A DNA stretch of 6,854 bases from the NCBI GenBank assembly GCA_964419225.1, contig CAYQPF010000212.1, positions 1 to 6,854 on the forward strand. Direction: 5' to 3'. The stretch comes from CAYQPF01 sp964419225. GTDB taxonomy: Bacteria > Cloacimonadota > Cloacimonadia > Cloacimonadales > CAYQPF01. Below are positions 1-5,764 of the stretch, in pieces (position 1 is the stretch's first letter; each line of letters starts with the position of its first letter). A model generated the notes under the pieces. It searched no databases. It was not told where the DNA came from and saw only the letters and a list, made by a program, of their open reading frames with translations. The translations under genes and the position numbers were made by a program.

Positions 1-124
1 TAAAACCCGCAAACACAAGATTAGCATCTGCAAGATTCGCATTAGTAAGATTTGATATCGAGGAATTTGAGTATGACAGAGCTGGAGAATTCGAAAGCCA
101 TTTAGTTAAATTCTGAATTTTACT
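1..124 (-). pseudogene. Pentapeptide-repeat protein fragment, partial at window edge
   Basis: Read on the minus strand from position 124 downward, one frame stays open to the window edge and encodes SNLTN-ANLAD-ANLVF-AGF, the A(N/D)LXX pattern of pentapeptide-repeat proteins, which fold as a right-handed quadrilateral beta-helix. The DNA shows the matching 15-nt period, with AAGATT recurring at 17, 32 and 47. No ATG, GTG or TTG lies between the upstream stop (127-125) and the repeats, so this is either the broken 5' end of a gene or a gene whose start was lost to the hairpin-rich block at 141-345. The about 20 residues before the repeats are Ser/Asn-rich with no recognisable signal. The family assignment is fairly secure from the repeat pattern. 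Whether the gene is intact beyond the edge cannot be seen. Confidence 0.45.
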
Positions 125-140
125 TTATTTGTTTTAGCGC

Positions 141-345
141 AGAGAGATCATGACTATGATACGTGTGCCATCTGCCGTCAGGTTCTTCTCCCATTGCGGA
201 TCATGTTTCTCTTCCCTGGGAGATGACGCAGCTTGCGTCATTGCTTTAAAGAGTCTGGCAGACTCTTCTCCCAAAAACGGGTCTTTTTTCGCTCCCCTCG
301 CTTTGCAAGAGAGGAGCCGGGGGTGAGTTATTCTCTTTGAATACT
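141..345. repeat. Hairpin-chain repeat block (REP/MITE-like, noncoding)
   Basis: This block holds consecutive inverted repeats. ATCAT/ATGAT lies at 147-151/156-160. ATGACGCA/TGCGTCAT is perfect over 8 bp at 223-230/234-241 with a 3-nt loop. AAGAGTCT/AGACTCTT is perfect over 8 bp at 249-256/260-267 with a 3-nt loop. CTCCCCTC/GAGAGGAG lies at 292-299/309-316 with one mismatch that becomes a G-U pair in a minus-strand RNA. The word TCTTCTCCC occurs twice (184-192 and 264-272). Its complement GGGAGAAGA, and the word CAGAGAGATC (140-149), recur in the insert of the hydrolase gene at 1109-2008. A 71-codon minus-strand frame crosses the block, but it translates the hairpins and has no protein character. 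No transposase or clear terminal inverted repeats are visible. Confidence 0.6.
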
Positions 346-405
346 GCACACTACCTACTCTCTCCTTTATACTTGCCGGCGGGTTTCAATAAATTTCCAC
401 TTCTC

Positions 406-440
406 ATTAATAATTAATAATTGATAATTAATAATTAAAT
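406..440. repeat. AT-rich heptamer tandem repeat (ATTAATA type)
   Basis: Five consecutive 7-nt units: ATTAATA three times, with ATTGATA in the middle and ATTAAAT at the end. The unit is close to the GTTAATA/GTTAGTG units at 3094-3121 and the ATTAATA unit in 2137-2171. TAA occurs every 7 nt on both strands, so the tract stops translation in all six frames. It resembles the short tandemly repeated repetitive heptamers described in cyanobacteria, but I infer no common origin. Confidence 0.75.
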
Positions 441-630
441 ACTGCCTGTAGATTTATCATTTTTATCAATCCCTCTCTTACATTATCGTCAAATCTCTCC
501 TCTTGTCTGTTTTGTCAGTGCCAGTCCATGATTGTTCGTGTTCCGGAAGCGTTTGTAATTGACACTTAATTTTATCATCTATGTAAAAATAACATCCGTT
601 TCCCTTAATCCTGCAAAAACTCTCAATTTC

Positions 631-665
631 CCCCCTGCTTACTGCCGACTGCCCACTGCCGACTG
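631..665. repeat. GC-rich heptamer tandem repeat (CAGTNGG type, minus orientation)
   Basis: Five 7-nt units in register. On the minus strand from 665 they are CAGTCGG, CAGTGGG, CAGTCGG, CAGTAAG and a degenerate CAGGGGG. With a one-base shift this is the GCAGTGG unit seen in the opposite orientation at 5813-5840, and it matches the CAGTGGG at 1621-1627 inside the hydrolase gene. It lies in gene-free DNA with no adjacent hairpin or T-run, so it does not look like a terminator. Confidence 0.75.
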
Positions 666-954
666 ATTAAGGCTTCTCTTTAGCTCCTTAGTAGCTGCCC
701 TTTAGGTACCTACTCCACTTGTTTGTCAAACCTGAATATGTGCTATTATTACTTAATTTTCTCAATTTTTACAAATTTTTTCCAGATTTATACTTCTCTT
801 TTGTTCGTTTTATCTCATGAGCTTAGCGGTTTCGCATTAAACTATTCTTGAAAAGTGTTATTTACTTCCTACACTCATAACTCCTGATCCATTAGACTTC
901 AAACGTAATAGAATTCTTTCTATATTTTTCGAAAAAAACTTTCAACCTGTGACT

Positions 955-986
955 ATCTGCGTTTTCCGTGTTATTCCGCGTTCTAT
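955..986. repeat. Decamer-type degenerate repeat (TCCGTGTTAT/TCCGCGTTCT)
   Basis: The stretch reads as successive about 10-nt units: a TGCGTT-containing unit, then TCCGTGTTAT, then TCCGCGTTCT. This resembles the dispersed ACGCGGAT/ACACGGAT repeats I recall from many environmental bacterial genomes, seen here in reverse complement. A second decamer-like remnant, AAATCCTGTG, lies about 35 bases downstream (near 1022), and the 9-mer AATCCTGTG recurs near 3084. Function is unknown and the units are degenerate. Confidence 0.5.
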
Positions 987-1081
987 TAAGCGTCTCTTTA
1001 TTTCATTTTAGGGTATGTTTAAATCCTGTGTAAAATGCTCCTAATCTTATTTGCAACAATTCTTTATCCTGCTTGTTATGA

Positions 1082-1104
1082 TGGTATAGTTCACAAAAAG
1101 AGGT
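1082..1104 (+). promoter_or_regulatory. Extended -10 promoter and ribosome binding site of the hydrolase gene
   Basis: TG-G-TATAGT at 1082-1090 fits the extended -10 pattern TGnTATAAT with one mismatch, and no good -35 lies 16-18 bases upstream, as is common for extended -10 promoters. AGAGGT at 1099-1104 is a good Shine-Dalgarno sequence, with 4 bases between it and the ATG at 1109. The implied leader is only about 10 nt, so a more distant promoter is also possible. Confidence 0.45.
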
Positions 1105-1108
1105 AGTT

Positions 1109-2008
1109 ATGGCTAAGCTGGGAGTACTCATTATCCACGGGATTGGCAATCCACAACCCGATTATGCAGATACTTTTATCAAAAAGGTTACTGCAGAATT
1201 AACAGAAGATGGAAAATTTGCCAAAGCTGATATCGTATGGGAAGCAGTTTATTGGTCTGATGTCCTGGCGACAAAGGAGAATCAGTATTTTGAGAGTTTG
1301 AAGAACGCTGGCAGTGTTGATTATCTGAGTCTAAGGAAGTTCATTATCACCTACTTAGCAGATGCTGTCAGTTACCATTCCGGGAATAACTCCTATAATG
1401 CCTACAATGCTATCCACAATAAAGTAAAAGAAGGCATAATCAGGCTTTGTAAAAAGCTGAAGAATCCTGATGCCCCGCTAGTGATGCTGGGTCATTCGTT
1501 AGGGAGCGTGATCCTGTCGAATTATATCTGGGACGGGCAAAGTAGGCGTCAGGCGTCAGTCGTCAGGCGGCAGGGGGAATTGGGAGAAGACACGTTGAAC
1601 CAGTCTGAAGGCAGGTTTTACAGTGGGCAGGGTAGGCATAAGGCGTCAGGCGTCAGGCGTCAGAGAGATCTCAAGTCATTGACCGGGATTATCACCTTTG
1701 GCAGTAATATTCCTTTGTTTGCTTTTGCACATGACCCGATCGAAGCTATTACTTTTCCCGATCCTGATTTACCTGAGAACCTAAAAAAAATGGCAAGCTG
1801 GGTAAATATCTATGACCCGGATGATGTGCTTGGTTACCCTTTAAAACTATTGAGTCCCTCGTATGCAAAGGCAGTGACAGAAGATGTGAAAATGGAGATC
1901 GGAAATTTGTTGTTAAGTTGGACACCTTTGATTCACAGTTATTACTGGTCAGACAAGAAATTTATTAAATATGTGGGAGAATATTTGGGAAGGAGGTTGG
2001 TGGGATGA
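1109..2008 (+). CDS. Alpha/beta hydrolase (lipase/esterase-like) with repeat-derived in-frame insert
   Basis: A serine hydrolase of the alpha/beta fold, 299 residues, probably cytoplasmic since no signal peptide or membrane segment is seen. The first strand LGVLIIHGIG (residues 4-13) supplies the HG oxyanion-hole motif. The nucleophile elbow is GHSLGS (128-133) with Ser130. Asp236, Asp238 or Asp239 in VNIYDPDD is the likely acid, and His276 in PLIHSYYW the likely base. The substrate cannot be named; lipase, esterase and GPI-deacylase-like annotations all rest on the same motifs. Residues 143-189 do not fit the family. They are an Arg/Gln-rich stretch made of heptamer repeats, placed between the helix after the nucleophile and the next strand, GIITFGSN (193-200). 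All triad residues are kept, so the insert probably forms a surface loop. ATG at 1109 is supported by AGAGGT upstream. No neighbour shares its strand closely enough to form an operon. Confidence 0.85.
   Translation: MAKLGVLIIHGIGNPQPDYADTFIKKVTAELTEDGKFAKADIVWEAVYWSDVLATKENQYFESLKNAGSVDYLSLRKFIITYLADAVSYHSGNNSYNAYNAIHNKVKEGIIRLCKKLKNPDAPLVMLGHSLGSVILSNYIWDGQSRRQASVVRRQGELGEDTLNQSEGRFYSGQGRHKASGVRRQRDLKSLTGIITFGSNIPLFAFAHDPIEAITFPDPDLPENLKKMASWVNIYDPDDVLGYPLKLLSPSYAKAVTEDVKMEIGNLLLSWTPLIHSYYWSDKKFIKYVGEYLGRRLVG
1535..1675 (+). repeat. Heptamer-repeat insert inside the hydrolase gene
   Basis: Two blocks of four tandem heptamers lie 90 nt apart. The first (1545-1572) is GGCGTCA, GGCGTCA, GTCGTCA, GGCGGCA. 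The second (1635-1662) is GGCATAA followed by GGCGTCA three times. Each is preceded by a GTAGGC start, and CAGTGGG (1621-1627) precedes the second block. Because 90 is a multiple of three, both blocks are read in the same frame and give related peptides (GQSRRQASVVRRQ and GQGRHKASGVRRQ). The spacer contains GGGAGAAGA (1580-1588), and CAGAGAGATC lies at 1661-1670; both words also occur, directly or as complement, in the block at 141-345. About 141 nt (47 codons) looks added, so the frame is preserved. The exact insertion boundaries are inferred. Confidence 0.75.
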
Positions 2009-2061
2009 GTTGTTTTAAAATGAATTTGAACTCCTCTATTCTCTAAAGTTATAATCACAGT

Positions 2062-2077
2062 TTGTATTAAAATACAA
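2062..2077. promoter_or_regulatory. Perfect 16-bp palindrome downstream of the hydrolase gene
   Basis: TTGTATT and AATACAA flank a 2-nt centre, giving a perfect inverted repeat in the gap between the hydrolase and ankyrin genes. It is AT-rich, lacks a following T-run and has too little loop for a strong hairpin. If functional, it could be a dimeric repressor site rather than a terminator. Chance occurrence in AT-rich DNA is quite possible. Confidence 0.25.
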
Positions 2078-2136
2078 TACATTTAACTATTTTATTTCGT
2101 GGCAGTTCTTTACTTCATAGGTTAGGCTAAAAATCT

Positions 2137-2171
2137 GTAAATGATTAGAAGTAAATGATTAATAGTGAATA
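2137..2171. repeat. Heptamer/14-mer tandem repeat (GTAAATGATTA type)
   Basis: GTAAATGATTA at 2137-2147 recurs at 2151-2161, a 14-nt period that resolves into 7-nt units (GTAAATG, ATTAGAA, GTAAATG, ATTAATA, GTGAATA). A further near-copy, GTAATGATTA, lies at 2203-2212 and supplies the apparent ATG at 2206. The units relate to the RTTARTR heptamers at 406-440 and 3094-3121. The tract sits directly upstream of the promoter candidate of the ankyrin gene. Confidence 0.6.
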
Positions 2172-2174
2172 TGC

Positions 2175-2202
2175 TTGACAGTATTACTACAATAATATTT
2201 AT
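2175..2202 (+). promoter_or_regulatory. Candidate promoter of the ankyrin-repeat gene
   Basis: TTGACA at 2175-2180 is a perfect sigma70 -35 hexamer. No strong -10 lies at 16-18 bases. TATTTA at 2196-2201 (15-base spacer) is the nearest weak match, and TACAAT at 2188-2193 is too close. If transcription starts near 2208, the ATG at 2206 would not be in the message, which agrees with the downstream TTG start chosen for the gene. Confidence 0.35.
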
Positions 2203-2212
2203 GTAATGATTA

Positions 2213-2299
2213 GGATTCAGATTAAAAAAATAAACAAAGAATCTGAAATAGAGGGATTCGTGCAGAATCAGGGAAAAAATTTATTTTTCGGTAAGGGGG
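2213..2299 (+). promoter_or_regulatory. Structured leader and ribosome binding site of the ankyrin gene
   Basis: The segment between the promoter candidate and the TTG start has two inverted repeats: TTCAGATT/AATCTGAA (2216-2223/2240-2247, 16-nt loop) and GATTC/GAATC (2255-2259/2265-2269, 5-nt loop). GGATTC occurs at 2213-2218 and 2254-2259, so the two halves could pair in alternative ways. It ends with AAGGGGG (2293-2299), a Shine-Dalgarno-like sequence with 5 bases to the TTG at 2305. It matches no riboswitch class that I recognise. Confidence 0.35.
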
Positions 2300-2304
2300 C
2301 TTTT

Positions 2305-3015
2305 TTGCAGAAAAAGCAAATTCTACTTTTATCCATTCTTGTTTTTTATTTTATTCCATTATTGAGCATATCTTTTCATGATAAAAAATTAAATTTAGGT
2401 AAATTGTCACCCAGCCAGGTAAAAAAGATAGTTCTATCCGGCACGGATATAAACGAAAAGGACATTCATGGCAACACACCCTTAATCAAAGCTTGCCAAA
2501 TTACTAATAATTTAGAAACTATAACAATGATGATAACTCAGGGTGCAAAGCTGAACGATAAAAATGATGCAGGAGAAACCGCATTATTTGTAGCTTTAGC
2601 TAATAATCGGGATGTGAAAATAATCGAACTACTACTCAAATATGGTGCTAAAACTAATGAACAATATAAAAATGGAATGACAGCACTAATGGAGGCAGGA
2701 AGATCTGTTAATAATCCCGAAGTTGTCAAATTACTGATCAAGGCTGGTGCTAAAACTAATCATAGAGATAAATTCGGTATGACAGCTCTGATGTATGCCT
2801 CCTGTTACAGTCCCAACCCATTGATAGTAAAGTGCTTGCTGGATTTAGGTGCAGACGGCAGTATCAAGTGCAATCGTGATTTAACCGCTTTTGATTATGT
2901 AGATGAAAAACCCAATGTAGCTTTAAGAAATTCGAAGGTTTTTGATCAATTACGCGATTCACAACAGAAAAGATATCCCAATATGCGAAATAAAAAGCAC
3001 TTACTTAGTCCATAG
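2305..3015 (+). CDS. Exported or membrane-anchored ankyrin-repeat protein
   Basis: An ankyrin-repeat protein of 236 residues from the TTG start. The N-terminus has a basic MQKKQ followed by a hydrophobic run (ILLLSILVFYFIPLL, 6-20), a signal peptide or single membrane anchor, with the rest predicted in the periplasm or outside. Four ankyrin units of about 34 residues follow at roughly 52-84, 85-118, 119-152 and 153-186. They show the G-x-T-A/P-L start and the GA-x-x-N end, with GMTALM and GAKTN each found twice, then a partial fifth unit to about 200 and a polar tail. Such repeats bind other proteins; the partner is unknown. The frame is open back to an ATG at 2206, but that would bury the hydrophobic segment behind 33 unrelated residues, it has no ribosome binding site, and it overlaps the promoter candidate. 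TTG at 2305 follows AAGGGGG. The last codons and the TAG stop lie in a repeat (3005-3058). Confidence 0.8.
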   Translation: MQKKQILLLSILVFYFIPLLSISFHDKKLNLGKLSPSQVKKIVLSGTDINEKDIHGNTPLIKACQITNNLETITMMITQGAKLNDKNDAGETALFVALANNRDVKIIELLLKYGAKTNEQYKNGMTALMEAGRSVNNPEVVKLLIKAGAKTNHRDKFGMTALMYASCYSPNPLIVKCLLDLGADGSIKCNRDLTAFDYVDEKPNVALRNSKVFDQLRDSQQKRYPNMRNKKHLLSP

Positions 3016-3058
3016 ATTTGTGACTTGGGATATGGACTATATGGACTCAATGGACTAA
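3005..3058. repeat. Nonamer repeat ATGGACTNN with inverted copy at the end of the ankyrin gene
   Basis: ATGGACT occurs at 3032-3038, 3041-3047 and 3050-3056, an exact 9-nt period. An inverted copy, AGTCCAT, lies at 3007-3013 and overlaps the TAG stop of the ankyrin gene. TTAGTCCAT (3005-3013) and ATGGACTAA (3050-3058) pair perfectly over 9 bp, so a hairpin with a choice of right arms is possible between the two convergent genes. No T-run follows on either strand, so a classical intrinsic terminator is not supported. Confidence 0.55.
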
Positions 3059-3093
3059 ATGATCCTGTATAGACTGGTTTAGTAATCCTGTGC

Positions 3094-3121
3094 GTTAATA
3101 GTTAGTGGTTAGAGGTTAGTT
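3094..3121. repeat. Heptamer tandem repeat (GTTAGTG type) overlapping the helicase stop codon
   Basis: Four 7-nt units in register: GTTAATA, GTTAGTG, GTTAGAG, GTTAGTT. The third and fourth units encode the end of the minus-strand helicase, including its TAA stop (3111-3109) and the codons for its final Thr-Asn-Leu. TAG recurs on the plus strand at 3103, 3110 and 3117, one in each frame, and TAA likewise on the minus strand, so this is an all-frame translational stop. Confidence 0.7.
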
Positions 3122-5457
3122 AGGGACCAGAAATAGTCTAAACATTCTTTCGTCTGCTGTTCATTTTTACTGAGAATATAGTTTTTCCATTCTTTAGGCA
3201 GTAGTTTTTTATATCTGTACTGATCGTACCTTTTATCTATCAGGAAAATGACACCTCTGTCGGTTTCAGTGCGGATGACTCTTCCCGCAGCCTGAATCAC
3301 GCGATTAAGTCCCGGATAGGTATAGGCATACTCAAAACCTTCATTCATAGCTTTATTAAAATAATCTTTAATCAGATCCTTTTCTCTGTTTATTTGCGGA
3401 AGTCCGACGCTGACGATAATCGTTCCAATCAAGCGGTCGCCTGTTAGATCAATACCTTCCCCAAAGATTCCTCCCAATACGGCAAACCCCAAAACCCCAT
3501 CTGGTTTTGCTTCGGTAAAATGCTCCAGAAATTCTGCTCTTTCTTCTTCAGTCATGGAATTATTCTGATTCAGCAGACCCTCATTTCCGAAGGACTCGGT
3601 ATATTTAGCCAGGACTTTGTTCAGATAATCGAACGACGGGAAATAGACCAGATAGTTACCTTTTTTATGGGAAACGATCATATTAATAGTGTCTGCGATG
3701 GGAGCATAGCTGTCTTCCCTGTATTTGTATTCGGTGTTAATATAATCAGTCACAACAAGACTGTAGTTTTCCCGGGGAAAGGGTGAGGGTAGGATAAGCT
3801 TGGTATCGTTTTCTTCACCACCCAGAATATTGAAGAAGTAATCGAAGGGAAGCAGAGTTCCGGAGAAAAGAATGGTAGATTTAGCTTTATGCATAGCTTC
3901 GCAGAGAAGTTTGGAAGGGTCGAGGCAGAAAAGTTTGATTCTGATTACTTTATTGATTTTTTCCAAGTAGGTCAGATAATGTTCATCATAGAGGTCGGAG
4001 ATTTTAACGAACAGGACAAATTCAAAGTAAACCTCAATCAACTCATCCCGGAAGGGGAAGACCGGATTTTGCACGAGGAATTCTTCGGCTACTTTCAGAA
4101 AGTCACGGATAAGTTGAATTAGTTTTTTGGGAGCTTCTTCGTTTGTTTGGAATTCGATGGGATTTTCTTTATCTGTAGTTGTAAAATAGTTGATAATTTT
4201 ATTATAATTACGTGAAAGTTTGGGAGAGAGTTGTCTAATCTGTTTTTTAATACTTTTCAGCGTGGCAGTATCAAGTTGAGCTGAGAAGGAATCTCTGGCT
4301 CTGTCCGGGAGATTATGAGCTTCATCTACCAGGAAGATGAAATCTTCAGCGACCACTTCGAAGAAGCGTTTCAGGAAAGCCGAAGGATCAAAAACATAGT
4401 TATAATCGCAGATGATCAGATCTGCCCAGAGAGACATGAACAGAGAAAACTCGAAGGGGCAGACTTCAAATTCCCGAGAAACTGATTCCAGATATTCACG
4501 ATTCCACTCATCTGCGGAGAAGGCTTGGTGAAGTGCTATTTTTATCTTATCATAAAATGCGACAGCATATTGGCATTCATCAGGGTGACAGTTTTTACCG
4601 GGGCAGAAACAGATTTTTTCTTTGGCTGTAAGAGTAAGACTCTTTAATCTGAGCTCTTGTTTTCTGAGCAGATTGGTTGTATTCTCGGCAATTGCCCGGG
4701 TAGTTGTTTTGGCAGTCAGGTAAAAGATTTTATCGAATTCCAGTTTTTCCAGGGCTTTGAGAGCAGGGAAGAGGACGCCGACAGTCTTGCCGGTGCCTGT
4801 TGGAGCCTGGATATAAAGTTTGTATTGTTGGCGGATAGCGGAGTAGGTTTTAACCGCCAATTCTCTCTGACCCAAACGGTAGTTGGCATGCGGAAATGGT
4901 AATTCTCTGATTGAGAGATTTCTGAGTTCATACCAGTCGTACAGGACTTTAGACCATTCCAGATATTTAGTGATCAGGTCATTGAAAAAGAGCTCGAGTT
5001 CCTCAAAAGTATATAACTGGTCAATTTCTCTGATTCTTTCACTTTCCAGGTGGAAATAGGTCATTTTGATGGTAAGGGAGGGAAGCGAGTTTTGTTTGGC
5101 ATAGATGTAGCCGTAAACTTTGGCCTGAGCCCAATGCAGGGGATGGTTTTCTTCGGAGATATGGGCCAGATTGGAGGTGGTTGTTTTGATCTCTTCCAAA
5201 ATGACTTCATCCTGCAGCCAGACACCATCGATTCTACCGAAGATCTCCAGACTAAATTCGTATGTCTCTACCAAATAACTCAACGATACTTCAGCCTGAT
5301 AATTAGCTGGACGGGATTTCTGAATTTTCTGATGCCCGCGAATTCCGGCAAGTGCTCTTCCGGATCCGGTGAAAACGCTGACCAGATCTCCGGTCTGCAA
5401 AACAAATTCCACTAGATTCCGGACCGCTACCCGTAAGGAAATGACAGGATTATCCAT
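3109..5457 (-). CDS. PD-(D/E)XK nuclease fused to XPD/DinG-type Fe-S DNA helicase
   Basis: A superfamily 2 DNA helicase (COG1199, XPD/DinG type, 782 residues) with an N-terminal nuclease-like domain, expected to unwind DNA 5'-3' and perhaps cut it. Residues about 7-180 are Cas4/RecB-like: Glu56, Asp77 in GRIDG, Glu89-Ile-Lys91 (the E-x-K motif) and Gln111-x3-Tyr115, so the catalytic set looks complete. Helicase motifs follow: Walker A APTGTGKT (218-225), a cysteine-rich insert (Cys283, 285, 290, 295, 333) able to bind a 4Fe-4S cluster, DEAH (378-381), SGT (532-534), GEGIDLTGDR (666-675) and QAAGRVIR (722-729) with the arginine finger. The DinG of Bacillus and Staphylococcus instead carries a DnaQ-type exonuclease. 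ATG at 5457 follows the TAA of the upstream membrane gene by one codon with only a weak ribosome binding site (AGAAAG), which suggests translational coupling. It is probably a DNA repair enzyme; the substrate is unknown. Confidence 0.9.
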   Translation of the reverse strand: MDNPVISLRVAVRNLVEFVLQTGDLVSVFTGSGRALAGIRGHQKIQKSRPANYQAEVSLSYLVETYEFSLEIFGRIDGVWLQDEVILEEIKTTTSNLAHISEENHPLHWAQAKVYGYIYAKQNSLPSLTIKMTYFHLESERIREIDQLYTFEELELFFNDLITKYLEWSKVLYDWYELRNLSIRELPFPHANYRLGQRELAVKTYSAIRQQYKLYIQAPTGTGKTVGVLFPALKALEKLEFDKIFYLTAKTTTRAIAENTTNLLRKQELRLKSLTLTAKEKICFCPGKNCHPDECQYAVAFYDKIKIALHQAFSADEWNREYLESVSREFEVCPFEFSLFMSLWADLIICDYNYVFDPSAFLKRFFEVVAEDFIFLVDEAHNLPDRARDSFSAQLDTATLKSIKKQIRQLSPKLSRNYNKIINYFTTTDKENPIEFQTNEEAPKKLIQLIRDFLKVAEEFLVQNPVFPFRDELIEVYFEFVLFVKISDLYDEHYLTYLEKINKVIRIKLFCLDPSKLLCEAMHKAKSTILFSGTLLPFDYFFNILGGEENDTKLILPSPFPRENYSLVVTDYINTEYKYREDSYAPIADTINMIVSHKKGNYLVYFPSFDYLNKVLAKYTESFGNEGLLNQNNSMTEEERAEFLEHFTEAKPDGVLGFAVLGGIFGEGIDLTGDRLIGTIIVSVGLPQINREKDLIKDYFNKAMNEGFEYAYTYPGLNRVIQAAGRVIRTETDRGVIFLIDKRYDQYRYKKLLPKEWKNYILSKNEQQTKECLDYFWSLTNL

Positions 5458-5460
5458 GTA

Positions 5461-5739
5461 TTACTTTCTATCCGTTTTTCTTTTGGCAGGTTTATAAATT
5501 CCGGTCATGTACAGGATCATTTCCAGAGTACCTGGATCAATCAGAAGAGGAATAAGAAAAAAGTAGCGAAAGTGGGGATTAACCAGACAAAATACTAATC
5601 CAAAGAAACCACCCAAAAGAGGAATAAAACTAATATGCTTTTTCTTAAAGATTCTCAGAAATAAATAGATGTAATTAAAGAAAATGAAAAATACAGACAG
5701 AATTAGCCAAGGGAGAGAGAATATTTCCTGTCTCAGCAT
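5461..5739 (-). CDS. Small integral membrane protein, first gene of the helicase operon
   Basis: A hydrophobic protein of 92 residues that I do not recognise by family. It has about three membrane-spanning segments (roughly 9-27, 36-53 and 55-72), separated by a basic loop (RIFKKKH) and ended by a basic tail (KPAKRKTDRK), so the tail and the loop are probably on different faces depending on the segment count. The frame extends to an ATG at 5766, but that codon overlaps the -10 element of the promoter and lacks a ribosome binding site. The ATG at 5739 follows GGGGG (5748-5744) by 4 bases and is preferred. Its TAA stop lies one codon before the helicase start and in the same reading frame, so the two genes are co-transcribed and probably coupled. 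A functional link to the helicase is possible, but it rests on position only. Confidence 0.75.
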   Translation of the reverse strand: MLRQEIFSLPWLILSVFFIFFNYIYLFLRIFKKKHISFIPLLGGFFGLVFCLVNPHFRYFFLIPLLIDPGTLEMILYMTGIYKPAKRKTDRK

Positions 5740-5764
5740 AAGACCCCCGTCATTTGTTTTGACC

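Larger units (their letters stand above)
350..1081. other. Long intergenic stretch without genes
   Basis: About 730 bases carry no convincing coding frame on either strand. The stretch holds an AT-rich heptamer tract (406-440), a GC-rich heptamer tract (631-665), a decamer-like tract (955-986) and a weaker AAATCCTGTG-type decamer remnant (about 1018-1044). It also has two short perfect palindromes, TAGGTACCTA (703-712) and TTTTTCGAAAAA (925-936), whose role is unknown. The plus strand is pyrimidine-rich through much of 440-900. I see no tRNA, riboswitch or phage attachment site. The right end leads into the promoter of the hydrolase gene. Confidence 0.6.

Noticed and set aside
134..349. A 71-codon minus-strand open frame
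   Set aside because: It consists of the hairpin arms and repeated words of the noncoding block, has no ribosome binding site, and has no protein-like pattern.
703..712. TAGGTACCTA palindrome as a regulator site
   Set aside because: It is perfect, but it is only 10 bp in a gene-free region more than 350 bases from any gene start, with no second copy noticed.
1545..1662. The paired repeat blocks as a CRISPR array
   Set aside because: The units are tandem heptamers without unique spacers of constant length, and only two blocks exist, inside a translated gene.
2538..2741. A 67-codon minus-strand frame within the ankyrin gene
   Set aside because: It lies wholly antisense to well-formed ankyrin repeats and has no start signal.
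3005..3058. Bidirectional intrinsic terminator between the convergent genes
   Set aside because: The 9-bp pairing is AT-rich with a long loop, and no T-run follows on either strand, so only a repeat is reported.
5050..5415. A 121-codon plus-strand open frame opposite the helicase gene
   Set aside because: It is the antisense shadow of the nuclease domain, whose motifs are clear on the minus strand. The shorter plus-strand frames near 3520, 3889 and 4657 are shadows of the same gene.
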